A stretch of 48,757 nucleotides of DNA from CAZCPB01 sp044223975 (GCA_044223975.1 JBGALI010000026.1:1-48757); one strand, 5' to 3'. Positions 7,865-15,921 are shown, counted from the stretch's first letter. Notes: generated by a model not told the origin, from the letters alone. Program-made: numbers and translations.

Positions 7865-8337
7865 CACGCACCCCGGGTGCGACGAGGGTAGCGTGCGGGG
7901 CGTGAAGATACATGACCGACGCGTCGCGCGGGCGTACGGCTGGGCGGACCATCGGGCGCAGGGGCTGGACTCGGATACGGCGCCGGGAGTTCGGTGATGC
8001 GTGCGACGGGCTCACTCGCATTCGCGCAGATCGGTGGCACCATGGAGGGGGCTGGCGAGATCGCCGATCGCGAGCACCAGCGCAAGGCCGGACCAACGTA
8101 TCCACTGAGCGATCATCATGACCAACCTCCGAGTCCTTCGGAACTTGGGGACACCGAGCCGCCATCGCCGGCGGACCGCTCAATGATGCCACAGGTCCTC
8201 TGACTTGCCACCAAAATGGAGAAGCTGTGCGGTTCGGGACGGTTGAAAGTTCTGGTGGGCCAATGAGTTATGGGGTCGGCAGCGCGGTTGCCCGAGGGTC
8301 GTGATCGCCGGTGCGGCGCGGTGGATCGCGGCGTGAC
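7865..8337. other. Intergenic region with at most one tiny ORF
   Basis: 473 bases between two minus-strand genes. Apart from the small frame at 8012-8119, I see no gene, repeat or structured RNA. Competing frames on the plus strand lack ribosome binding sites. Confidence 0.5.
8012..8119 (-). CDS. Possible 35-residue peptide with good ribosome binding site
   Basis: An ATG-ATG start at 8119 is preceded by GGAGG with 6 bases of spacing, the best Shine-Dalgarno in this gap. The frame encodes MMIAQWIRWSG, a hydrophobic stretch (LALVLAIGDLASPL) and a short tail ending RECE, then TGA. It could be a small membrane or leader peptide; equally it may be the eroded start of a longer exported protein. 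No homology recognised. Confidence 0.3.
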   Translation of the reverse strand: MMIAQWIRWSGLALVLAIGDLASPLHGATDLRECE

Positions 8338-9618
8338 TCAGAGTCCGCCGTGTTCGAGCGCCTTGTCGATGACCTTGCCGATCTGGTCGGCGTGCTCGGG
8401 GTCGAAGCCGACGCTGTTCCACAGGATCTCGCCGGTCGGCCCGATCACGTAGAACGTGGGAATGCCGGAAACCTTGTATTGCTTGGCGACGTCGTCGCCC
8501 TTGAGGAGCAGGCCGTAGGTGAACTTCTTGCTCTCCATGTACCCCGGCGCATCGCCGCTCTCCCAGCAGTTCAGGCCGAAGACCGAGACGGCTTTGCCCT
8601 TGTACTTCTCGTGGAGCTTCTGCACCGACGGCATGGCCATCTTGCAGGGCCCGCACCAGGTCGCCCAGAAGTCGAGCACCACCACGCGCCCGCGCAGGGC
8701 CGAGAGCTTGACCTGCTTTCCCGAGGCGTCCTGGAGGGTCCAGTCCGGGGCCATCGTGCCCACGGCCAGGAGGCCGTTGCCCTCGGGCGCTTGACCCGCG
8801 GGCGCGCGCTCGCGCGGGGCCCGCTTGGGCGCGGGCGGGCGGGCGGACTTTACCGTGTAGCCCTCGGGGGTCTGGAGCACAAAGAACGACGTGCCGAGGG
8901 CCTGGTCGGTCTTGAGGTCGCTCAGGACCAGCACCTGCGTGTGCTTCGATGCGTTCGGGCTTTCGCCCGCCCTGATGCGCTCGACGCGGCGAGGGACGCC
9001 CTTCTCATCGATGAAGTAGCGGAGCGTGACGGTTCCGCCCTCGGCCTTCTGCGTGGCGCGGAGGATTTCGCACGCGGCGCCGTCGACGGTCGCCTTGCCG
9101 TCGACGGCGAGAGCAGAGTCCTCGCCGGCGAGCGGTTTCTCATCGAAGATCTCCCACGCCACCGGGGCGCCCGCGTTCTGATTCATGAAGAACAGACGCA
9201 ACTCGGAGGGCTCGGACGTGGACAACTCCATGACGGCCTTGTCCTTCTCGCGCAGGGCGCGGGACGTGACGCCGTCGTAGACAACCTCGAAGGGAGCGGG
9301 GCTCGCGTCGGCGGCGCCGGGCGCCGGGCTCATCGTGCCCTTGGTTGAGATCGCCCAGCCGCCCGCGTCGACGCGCCTGGCGCGCACCTCGGCGGTGTAC
9401 GAGGGTGCCGGGATCCCTTCGGTCTTGGCCGAGGCGGTGTAGGACATGCTCGAGAGCTTGGCGATCGCGGCGCGTGAGCGGTCGAGCAACGCCTTGGCCT
9501 CGGGTGAGGTCTTGGAAGTGGCTTGCGCGGCCTGGCCGCCTTGGGCGAGGGCTTGCGGCGCCGGTGCGCAGATGCCAAGTCCGGCCGCGGCAACGAAGAG
9601 GAACATCGAGCGGTGCAT
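8338..9618 (-). CDS. Exported thioredoxin-like (TlpA/redoxin) protein with N-terminal DUF2092/LolA-like domain
   Basis: 426 residues. Signal peptide 1-25 (MHRSMFLFVAAAGLGICAP ... ALA). Residues about 40-250 look like the beta-rich LolA/DUF2092-type fold often fused to redoxins in planctomycetes. Residues about 290-426 are a thioredoxin fold with WCGPC (Cys322, Cys325), FWATWCGPCK context and cis-Pro387 in SGIPTFYVIG. Probably a periplasmic thiol-disulfide reductase or a redox-coupled envelope factor. GGGAGG precedes the ATG. No cytochrome maturation genes adjoin, so the substrate is unknown. Confidence 0.85.
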   Translation of the reverse strand: MHRSMFLFVAAAGLGICAPAPQALAQGGQAAQATSKTSPEAKALLDRSRAAIAKLSSMSYTASAKTEGIPAPSYTAEVRARRVDAGGWAISTKGTMSPAPGAADASPAPFEVVYDGVTSRALREKDKAVMELSTSEPSELRLFFMNQNAGAPVAWEIFDEKPLAGEDSALAVDGKATVDGAACEILRATQKAEGGTVTLRYFIDEKGVPRRVERIRAGESPNASKHTQVLVLSDLKTDQALGTSFFVLQTPEGYTVKSARPPAPKRAPRERAPAGQAPEGNGLLAVGTMAPDWTLQDASGKQVKLSALRGRVVVLDFWATWCGPCKMAMPSVQKLHEKYKGKAVSVFGLNCWESGDAPGYMESKKFTYGLLLKGDDVAKQYKVSGIPTFYVIGPTGEILWNSVGFDPEHADQIGKVIDKALEHGGL

Positions 9619-9701
9619 GGTGGCCTCCCGTGCCTCTAGTTTAGGTGGCTCACCGCCGCCCCCGCGATGCCCCCGGCCGCGAGGATCACTACGCTCCGTG
9701 C

Positions 9702-10418
9702 ATGTGCGGGCGGTACACGCACCTGTTTACCTGGAAGCAGCTTCACCGGCTGATGGGCCTGACCACGCCGGTCGATCTGCTGCTGCGGTACAACATCGCG
9801 CCGACGCAGAGTGCGCCCGTGGTTCTGGTTGAGGGCGGAGCGCGGCGGCTGGAGTTTTTCCGGTGGGGGCTGGTTCCGTTCTGGGCCAAGGACCCGGCCA
9901 TCGGGAACCGGACGATCAACGCGCGGTCAGAGACGGTCGCCACAAGCCCGTCGTTCCGCGCGGCGTTCAAGCGAAGGCGGTGCCTCGTTCCGGCGAGCGG
10001 CTTCTACGAGTGGCAGAAGGTCGAGGGCGAGGGCCACAAGCAGCCGTGGTACATCACGCCCGCGTCGGAGGAGATCTTCGCCTTCGCCGGTCTTTGGGAG
10101 CATTGGAGCGGCAAGGACGAGCACGCTGGTGAGGACCTCCACACCTTCACGATTCTCACCACGACCGCCAACCGCGCGATGGCGCCGATCCACGACCGGA
10201 TGCCGGTGATCCTGTCGGCCGATCAGTTCGAGCCGTGGCTGGACCCTGCCTTGGAGGACGGGGTGGTGCTCTCCCCGATGCTCGCGCCGTGCGCGCCCGA
10301 GCGGTTGAAGCTCGCGCGCATCGGGACGTGGGTGAACAGCCCGCGCCACGAGGATGCGAAGTGCATCGAACCGGCGGAGAGCGGGGCGGGCGAGGGCGGG
10401 CTGTTCGGCCCGCGCTGA
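9702..10418 (+). CDS. SRAP-domain protein (YedK/HMCES family), abasic-site DNA-protein crosslinker
   Basis: 238-residue SOS-response-associated peptidase family protein that forms a covalent thiazolidine crosslink to abasic sites in single-stranded DNA. Start is fixed by the invariant Met-Cys: Cys2 becomes the N-terminal nucleophile (MCGRYTH). Other active-site positions are present: N31 (RYNIAPTQ), N73/R75 (NARSET), E103 (SGFYEW) and H164 (IHDRMPV). It lies tail to tail with dnaE2, 10 bases apart, fitting the known association of SRAP with SOS genes. Confidence 0.93.
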   Translation: MCGRYTHLFTWKQLHRLMGLTTPVDLLLRYNIAPTQSAPVVLVEGGARRLEFFRWGLVPFWAKDPAIGNRTINARSETVATSPSFRAAFKRRRCLVPASGFYEWQKVEGEGHKQPWYITPASEEIFAFAGLWEHWSGKDEHAGEDLHTFTILTTTANRAMAPIHDRMPVILSADQFEPWLDPALEDGVVLSPMLAPCAPERLKLARIGTWVNSPRHEDAKCIEPAESGAGEGGLFGPR

Positions 10419-10428
10419 GCGCCGGCGC

Positions 10429-13400
10429 TTAGTGAAAATCCCGTGACACCTTCCGGCCGACGGTGCCGAACGCGGTCACCTCGCGGAGGTTGGCGATCCG
10501 CTTCACCATCACGTGGATCACCTCGCCCTGGCGCTCGACCTTGCCCCAGGCGACGACCGCGACGCTGTGCCGTGCCGCCTTGCGGAAGCGTTCGTAAACC
10601 TGCGCGAACAGGATCAGGTTCGCGGCGGCGGTCTCGTCCTCGATGGTCATGAAGACGATGCCCGAGGCCGTGCCGGGGCGCTGGCGCACCAGCACCAGAC
10701 CGGCGACGGCGACTCGCGCACCGGCCGGGCACGTTCCCGCATCCCGCAGTCGGATCGCGGGGATCACGCCGAGCTCGTCGAGCCGCGGGCGCTCGAGCGA
10801 GAGCGGGTGCGCCTTGAGCGAGAGCCCGACCGCGTCGTAGTCGTGCTTGATCGTGCGCGCGAGCGGCACGGGCGGGAGTGCCGCGGCGGGCTCGCCGGCC
10901 GCGCCGGTCGCGGCATCGTCGAACAGCGGCAGGCGCTCGTCGCGCAGGCGGCCGATCTCCCACAATGCTCCCTGTCGGTCGAGCCCCATGGACCCGAACG
11001 CGTCCGCCGCGGCAAGCCTTCGCAGCGAGGCGACGCCGACGCCGCTTGAGCGCCACAGGGCGTCGATGGTCCTGAACGGCCCGCGCTCGCGCACGGCACG
11101 CGCGATCGACTCCGCGGCGTCCTGGCGGAGGCCGTCGACGAGGCGCATGCCCAGGCGGAGGGAGGGGGAAGAAGCGACGGAGTGAGGAATGTCCTTCACC
11201 ACGTTCGTTGCATCATCTCTGGTCTTGGCGTCTTCCGCTCCGTCGCTTCGTCGCTCCGTCGCTTCGCCACTCTCCAGCGTGCAATCCCACGCACTCCTGT
11301 TCACGTCCACCGCCCGCACCTCGACGCCGTGCTCCTTTGCATCGCGGACGATCTGCGCCGGTGCGTAGAAGCCCATCGGCTGGCTGTTGATGAGGGCGGC
11401 CGCGAACGCCGCGGGGTGGTGACGCTTGAGCCACGCCGAGACGTAGACCAGGAGCGCGAACGACGCGGCATGCGATTCGGGGAAGCCGTACTCGCTGAAG
11501 CCCTTGATCTGCTCGAAGCACCGCTCGGCGAACTCGAGCGGGTAGCCGCGGGCGGTCATGCCCTCGACGATCTTCTTGCCGAACCGGAAGATCAGATCGC
11601 CCTTGCGCTTCCACGCGGCCATGGCGCGGCGGAGCTGGTCGGCCTCGCCGGGCGTGAACCCCGCGGCAACGATGGCCAGGGCCATGGCCTGCTCCTGGAA
11701 GAGTGGAACGCCGAGGGTCTTGCCGAGGACGGCTCTGACGTCTTCGCTGGGGTAATCGAACTTTTCTTCTCCGTTGCGTCTTCGGAGGTAAGGATGAACC
11801 ATGTCCCCCTGGATGGGGCCTGGGCGGACGATGGCGACTTCAATGACGAGGTCGTAGAAGTTCCGCGGTCTGAGGCGGGGCAGCATGGACATCTGCGCGC
11901 GCGACTCGATCTGGAAGACGCCGATCGTGTCGGCGGAGCAGATCATGTCGTAGACGGCGGGGTCTTCGGGGGGGATGGTGTGAAGGGCGAGTGGAGAGGT
12001 GTCGAGGTGTCGAGGTATCGAGGTGTCGAGGGGGTGTGGTTCGGTCCACTTGGGTGCGCGTGACGCACTTGCATCTTGGACATGCCCCTGGATTCTCGCA
12101 GCCGCGTGATCAGGGCGAAGAGCATCCGGTCTATCTCCGTCATGAGGCCGGTGATCGACGGATCGTTCTGGATCATGCCCAATTCTGAAGCGATCTCCCA
12201 TTGCGTTGCGAGTTCTGCTTGGGAGCCGGACGCGATCCGAAGTGCCCGGATGTACTCCGGTCGTGTCTTGCGGTTGTATCCCTCGGCGATGTTGGAGGGG
12301 ATCGAAACACTTGCCCGACGCATCTGGGACGTCAGGCCGAGCGATTCCGACCGGGGCATCTTTGCTGTAGCCTTGTACACCTGCTTGGCCAGTTCCTTGC
12401 TTTTCTGCCACACCACCAAGTCCCGATACGAGCGAATAGCTCCCATATTTGTCCTCCTGTCCGCTGCCCCTTGACACCTCGATACCTCGACACCTCGACA
12501 CCTTTCGACATTCATTCAACATAGCAAAGCACTTCCCAATACACGTCAGCATCCCCAGCCCGAGCACATCCACCTTCAGAATCCCCAGCGCATCGATATC
12601 GTCCTTGTCCCACTCGATGACGGTGCGGTCGGGCATTGACGCGTTCTCGATGGGGACCGTTTCGCACAGCGGGCCGCGCGTGATGACGAACCCGCCCACG
12701 TGCTGCGAGAGGTGACGTGGGAAGCCGACCAGCTCTTCCGTGAGCGCGATCACCGCGCGCAGCGTCGGGTCCGTGGGGTTGAACCCCGCATCGCGGATCT
12801 GGTCGTGCGATACCTCGCCCGCGTGCCACCAGTCCAGCTGCTTGGCCAGCCGGTCCACCGCGTCCAGCGACAGGCCCATGGCCTTGCCCACGTCGCGCAC
12901 GGCGCTCCTGCCGCGGTAGGTGATCACCTCGGCCGTGAGGGCCGCACGCTCGCGCCCGTACTTGGCGTAGAGGTACTGGATCACCTCCTCGCGGCGCTCG
13001 TGCTCGAAGTCGATGTCGATGTCCGGGGGCTCGTTGCGCTCGCGGCTGACGAACCGCTCGAAGAGCACGTCGATGCGCGAGGGATCCACCGAGGTCACGC
13101 CCAGGCAGTAGCACACGGCGCTGTTGGCCGCGGCGCCGCGCCCCTGGCACAGGATGCCGCGCGAGCGGGCGTAGACCACGATGTCGTGCACCGTGAGAAA
13201 GTACGGCTCGTACTTCAGCTCCGCGATCAGCGCAAGTTCGTGGAGGATCTGCGCCCGGACCTTCTCCAGCACGCCGCCCGGGTAGCGTGCCGCGGCACCC
13301 TTCCACGCCAGATCGGTCAGGTGCTCGCGCGCCGTCGAGCCGGGCGGCACGACCTCTTCGGGGTACTCGTAGCGCAGATCGTCGAGCGTGAACCCCGCGG

Positions 13401-14343
13401 CACGCTCGGCGATCTCAACTGTGCGCGCGAGCGCCGCCGGGATGTCGCGGAACAGATGCGCGATTGCCTCAGGTGATTTGAGGTGACGCTCCCCGTTGGG
13501 GAAGAGTCTGCGGCCGGCGTTCTGAATCGTGCAGCCGTGGCGCACGCACGTGAGCACGTCCTGAAGAGCGCGACGCTCGGGGACGTGGCAGTGCACATCG
13601 TTGGTGGCGATCAGCGGAACGCCGGCGAGCGACGAAAGGCCCGCGAGCGCGGCAAGGTGCTCGGCATCGTCCGCGCCGTACGGGCACGACGCGGCCAGCG
13701 AGAGCCGGTCGTCGTCGAAGACATCCCGCAGATGGCACAGGGCTCCGGTGAGCGCCGCGCCGCACGTCGCGGGCGGTACGACGGCGGCGAGCATGCCCGC
13801 GGCGTGCTGTTCGATGTCGCGCACCGTGAGGCGGCACTCGCCCTTGGGGGAGCGGCGCTTCCCGGTGGTGAGCAGGCGGCACAGCCTCCCGTAGGATGGG
13901 CGATCGGTCGCGTAGAGCAGAAGAGATATGGCGTCGGAAGCAGAGCCGGCGATATTCTGCAGAGGGGCCGCGTCCTTGAGCCCCTCATGGGCCGTGTCAT
14001 GGGACGTGTCATGGGTCAGCGCCACCCGCGCGCCCACCACCAGCCGGATCCCTGTCTCCTTAGCCGCCACGTGCGCCCGCACGATCCCCGCGAGGGTGTG
14101 AAGATCGGTGATGGCGAGGGCGCGGTGGCCGAGCGCAGCGCTCTGGTGGACCAGTTCCTCCGGGTGGCTCGCGCCGGTCAGGAACGTGTAATTGGTCGTG
14201 ACCTGGAGTTCGGCGTACGCGGGGCATGACGAGTGAATGAGAGCATGAGCCGGCGCTGCACCCGAACGCGTCGCCGTGTCCTTGAGCCCTCGTGCCTCCT
14301 TCCACGGGTGGGGCCGCGCCTTGGGGGTCGGTTGTTCAGGCAT
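10429..14343 (-). CDS. dnaE2: Error-prone DNA polymerase III alpha-like subunit DnaE2 with in-frame insertions
   Basis: Replicative-type C-family polymerase that acts in lesion bypass with ImuA' and ImuB. Order: degenerate PHP domain (ELQVTTNYTFLTGASHPEEL, lacking the usual metal His pair), palm with PDIDIDFEHERREEV, third catalytic Asp in LKVDVLGLGMLTCI, DPAVYDMICSADTIGVFQIE, then finger/HhH and a C-terminal OB fold. At 1304 residues it exceeds the family's usual 1050-1100. The excess is a 507-bp IVS-like element after residue about 613, a smaller palindromic insertion near residue 1030-1055 and a 12-bp repeat near residue 115. All keep the frame open. The ATG is 12 bases after the imuB stop, so they form one operon. 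Confidence 0.93.
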   Translation of the reverse strand: MPEQPTPKARPHPWKEARGLKDTATRSGAAPAHALIHSSCPAYAELQVTTNYTFLTGASHPEELVHQSAALGHRALAITDLHTLAGIVRAHVAAKETGIRLVVGARVALTHDTSHDTAHEGLKDAAPLQNIAGSASDAISLLLYATDRPSYGRLCRLLTTGKRRSPKGECRLTVRDIEQHAAGMLAAVVPPATCGAALTGALCHLRDVFDDDRLSLAASCPYGADDAEHLAALAGLSSLAGVPLIATNDVHCHVPERRALQDVLTCVRHGCTIQNAGRRLFPNGERHLKSPEAIAHLFRDIPAALARTVEIAERAAGFTLDDLRYEYPEEVVPPGSTAREHLTDLAWKGAAARYPGGVLEKVRAQILHELALIAELKYEPYFLTVHDIVVYARSRGILCQGRGAAANSAVCYCLGVTSVDPSRIDVLFERFVSRERNEPPDIDIDFEHERREEVIQYLYAKYGRERAALTAEVITYRGRSAVRDVGKAMGLSLDAVDRLAKQLDWWHAGEVSHDQIRDAGFNPTDPTLRAVIALTEELVGFPRHLSQHVGGFVITRGPLCETVPIENASMPDRTVIEWDKDDIDALGILKVDVLGLGMLTCIGKCFAMLNECRKVSRCRGIEVSRGSGQEDKYGSYSLVSGLGGVAEKQGTGQAGVQGYSKDAPVGIARPDVPDASGKCFDPLQHRRGIQPQDTTGVHPGTSDRVRLPSRTRNAMGDRFRIGHDPERSVDHRPHDGDRPDALRPDHAAARIQGHVQDASASRAPKWTEPHPLDTSIPRHLDTSPLALHTIPPEDPAVYDMICSADTIGVFQIESRAQMSMLPRLRPRNFYDLVIEVAIVRPGPIQGDMVHPYLRRRNGEEKFDYPSEDVRAVLGKTLGVPLFQEQAMALAIVAAGFTPGEADQLRRAMAAWKRKGDLIFRFGKKIVEGMTARGYPLEFAERCFEQIKGFSEYGFPESHAASFALLVYVSAWLKRHHPAAFAAALINSQPMGFYAPAQIVRDAKEHGVEVRAVDVNRSAWDCTLESGEATERRSDGAEDAKTRDDATNVVKDIPHSVASSPSLRLGMRLVDGLRQDAAESIARAVRERGPFRTIDALWRSSGVGVASLRRLAAADAFGSMGLDRQGALWEIGRLRDERLPLFDDAATGAAGEPAAALPPVPLARTIKHDYDAVGLSLKAHPLSLERPRLDELGVIPAIRLRDAGTCPAGARVAVAGLVLVRQRPGTASGIVFMTIEDETAAANLILFAQVYERFRKAARHSVAVVAWGKVERQGEVIHVMVKRIANLREVTAFGTVGRKVSRDFH
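11171..11265. repeat. Palindromic REP/MITE-like insertion within dnaE2
   Basis: Left arm GAAGCGACGGAG (11171-11182) faces two copies of its complement CTCCGTCGCTTC (11238-11249 and 11254-11265). In DnaE2 the segment between CTLE and LRLGMRLV is normally about 10-15 residues; here it is about 35 longer-than-needed residues of charged low complexity (SGEATERRSDGAEDAK). The insertion keeps the reading frame. Confidence 0.6.
11943..12446 (-). CDS. Four-helix-bundle protein of the 23S rRNA intervening-sequence (S23/IVS) family
   Basis: 167 residues encoded on the same strand as dnaE2 but in another frame, wholly over the inserted element. Start ATG 12446 has a very strong site (AGGAGG, 6 bases). 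The family signature is nearly complete: SYRDLVVWQKSKELAKQVY, ESLGLTSQMRRASVSIPSNI, AEGYNRKT, EYIRALRIASGSQAELATQ. Relatives are encoded in IVS insertions in 23S rRNA genes and the fold is shared with Avd of diversity-generating retroelements; their biochemical role is unresolved. The last about 35 residues are translated from the terminal repeat (STPRYLDTSTPLHS) and then 17 codons of dnaE2 in the wrong frame, where the stop lies. Confidence 0.88.
   Translation of the reverse strand: MGAIRSYRDLVVWQKSKELAKQVYKATAKMPRSESLGLTSQMRRASVSIPSNIAEGYNRKTRPEYIRALRIASGSQAELATQWEIASELGMIQNDPSITGLMTEIDRMLFALITRLRESRGMSKMQVRHAHPSGPNHTPSTPRYLDTSTPLHSPFTPSPPKTPPSTT
11997..12030 (+). repeat. Left terminal inverted repeat of the IVS-like element
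   Basis: 34 bases made of four TCGAGGTG/TCGAGGTA-type units. It is the reverse complement of 12470-12503 with one mismatch in 34. Confidence 0.9.
12470..12503 (+). repeat. Right terminal inverted repeat of the IVS-like element
   Basis: 34 bases of CACCTCGA/TACCTCGA-type units, matching the left arm in inverse orientation at 33 of 34 positions. In RNA the two arms would form a long stem with the four-helix-bundle gene in the loop. Confidence 0.9.
13986..14015. repeat. 12-bp tandem repeat inside the dnaE2 PHP-domain region
   Basis: Two full units CATGGGnCGTGT plus a half unit. On the coding strand they give DTSHDTAHE within a local expansion of about 20-25 residues relative to what I expect of DnaE2. 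Length is a multiple of three, so the frame is kept. Confidence 0.65.
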
Positions 14344-14355
14344 CGCTCGTCCCTT

Positions 14356-15921
14356 TCACGCCCACAGGCCGTGCACAAACCACCGACCACTCTCGCGGAA
14401 CACCCACAGCCACCGGCCGCGGGTGTCCTGCACCTTGAAGTAGTCGCGGGCACAGGCATCCGTCGGGCGCGGTCCTGAGGCGTGGGACCACCACGCCGAC
14501 GCGATGCGCTCGGGGCCGATGTTCGAGGCGATCGCGCACTCGCCGCCGCTCCACGTGATGCGCCACGGCGGGCCATCGTCTGGTCCGGCGATCACGCGGG
14601 CGGGCTCTGGAGAGTGAAAGAGCAGCGATGGACGGTCGCCTCGGTGCGCCGTTGCATCGGCCGCGTAAGGGTCTTTCGGCGGCCGGGACCCGCCCGCGTC
14701 GGCCGTGGGGATGTACATGAAGCTCCGTTCCGGGATGTGCGAATCGACCGCGCGTGCCTCGAGCACCCGCCCGGGCCCGATCCGGTTCGCCACCGCGTCG
14801 CACATCTCGTCGAACGCCCGCGAGTCGGGCTCCTCATTACCCGTGCCCCAGTTCGAGGCCTGCGTCTCGCGGACACGACCGGTGCGCGCCGCGAGCAGTT
14901 CAACGCGGTCGATGCCGAACCCCATCTGCATCTTCTCCATGCGAGGTCGGAGCAGAGACCACAGGTGACCGGCATCGCGGCTGGCGCGCCCGAGCGGAAC
15001 GTTCACCGTCAGCGGCCCCAGGTCCGTGCGCCCGAACGTGGCGTCCAGGCGCCGCACCCCGCGCCCACCCAGGGCCAGCTCGTAAGTGAGCGATTCGAGC
15101 AACCCACGCACGACGATGCCCAGCACTTCAAGGCTCGTCGTCGGCCCATCGAGAACGCGCTCCGCTCGCGTCGGCTCGCGTGGGCGGACCGGCTCGATGG
15201 TCTCGGGCACCAGGCCCATCGCCTGATCGAGGCGTGTGAGCAGTTCGGACCCGAAGCGGGACGGCAGCGTGGCGCGGGGAAGCGCGAGCAGATCGGCCAC
15301 CGTCTCGATGCCAACCTCCTCGAGCGCCGCGACTGTGGCCGCGTCGATGCGCAGAGACGCGACAGGCATCGGCTCGAGCGTCGCGCGCAGCGAGTCGGCC
15401 CCCACATTCATCGCACGCTCGGGCCCGTAGCGTGCGATCGCCCACGCCGCTCCGTACGTCGGGGCCATTGCCAGCCGCCAGACGAGCCCAAGCATGTTCA
15501 CATCGCGCGCGATGCGGCGCATCAGGCGGTCCTCACTGCCGAACAGCCGCATGCAGCCCGTGACGTTGAGAAGGAGCCCGTCTGGGGGCGAGGCCGCCAC
15601 CGTGGGCGTGAACCGCGTCGCCCAGCGCGCAAGCGCGTGCAGGGCGGCGTCGTCGTGCGCGGGTTCGAACGGCTCGATCCGAAGGGCTCCCGAGCGCACC
15701 AGGGCTCGGGCATCGGCCACGGTCATGCCCGGCGCGATGCCGATCTTCCGCGCCCTCGGGCAGCACGCGGCAACCAGCGGGTGCGGACCGATGCTCTGGG
15801 CCAGGATCACCGGCTCACCCTGCCGCGCGGGCGTGCTCGTGCGCGAGGCCCGCGCCCGGTCCCGCCGCCTCAGCAGATCCACCGGCCAATTCGGCAGGTA
15901 CAACGAGATTGCCCTGAGCAT
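14356..15921 (-). CDS. imuB: ImuB-like inactive Y-family polymerase, mutasome scaffold
   Basis: 521 residues from the ATG at 15921 (MLRAISLYLPNWPVDLLRRR). Y-family homologue that links DnaE2 to the beta clamp. The catalytic acidic residues of active Y-family polymerases are absent: the N-terminal DxD position reads LYLPNWP, and the normal acidic site before the palm loop is LLNVTGCMRLFG. HhH region is RIDAATVAALEEVGIETVADL. The C-terminal 120 residues hold the ImuB tail with DYFKVQDTRGRWLWVFRES. It overlaps the end of imuA by 107 bases and is followed by dnaE2 after 12 bases. Confidence 0.9.
   Translation of the reverse strand: MLRAISLYLPNWPVDLLRRRDRARASRTSTPARQGEPVILAQSIGPHPLVAACCPRARKIGIAPGMTVADARALVRSGALRIEPFEPAHDDAALHALARWATRFTPTVAASPPDGLLLNVTGCMRLFGSEDRLMRRIARDVNMLGLVWRLAMAPTYGAAWAIARYGPERAMNVGADSLRATLEPMPVASLRIDAATVAALEEVGIETVADLLALPRATLPSRFGSELLTRLDQAMGLVPETIEPVRPREPTRAERVLDGPTTSLEVLGIVVRGLLESLTYELALGGRGVRRLDATFGRTDLGPLTVNVPLGRASRDAGHLWSLLRPRMEKMQMGFGIDRVELLAARTGRVRETQASNWGTGNEEPDSRAFDEMCDAVANRIGPGRVLEARAVDSHIPERSFMYIPTADAGGSRPPKDPYAADATAHRGDRPSLLFHSPEPARVIAGPDDGPPWRITWSGGECAIASNIGPERIASAWWSHASGPRPTDACARDYFKVQDTRGRWLWVFRESGRWFVHGLWA

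Larger units (their letters stand above)
11997..12503 (-). mobile_element. IVS-like element inserted in frame in dnaE2
   Basis: 507 bp bounded by 34-bp inverted repeats and carrying one four-helix-bundle gene. Removing exactly 12503-11997 joins codons to give MLNECRTPLALHTIPPEDP, a continuous DnaE2 sequence, so the ends are well defined. Length is 169 codons and the dnaE2 frame has no stop inside. No target duplication is obvious and no transposase is present, so movement would need enzymes supplied elsewhere. Confidence 0.82.

Noticed and set aside
12700..13476. Long plus-strand reading frames opposite dnaE2
   Set aside because: They are antisense shadows caused by GC-rich third positions; the minus-strand frame carries the DnaE2 motifs.
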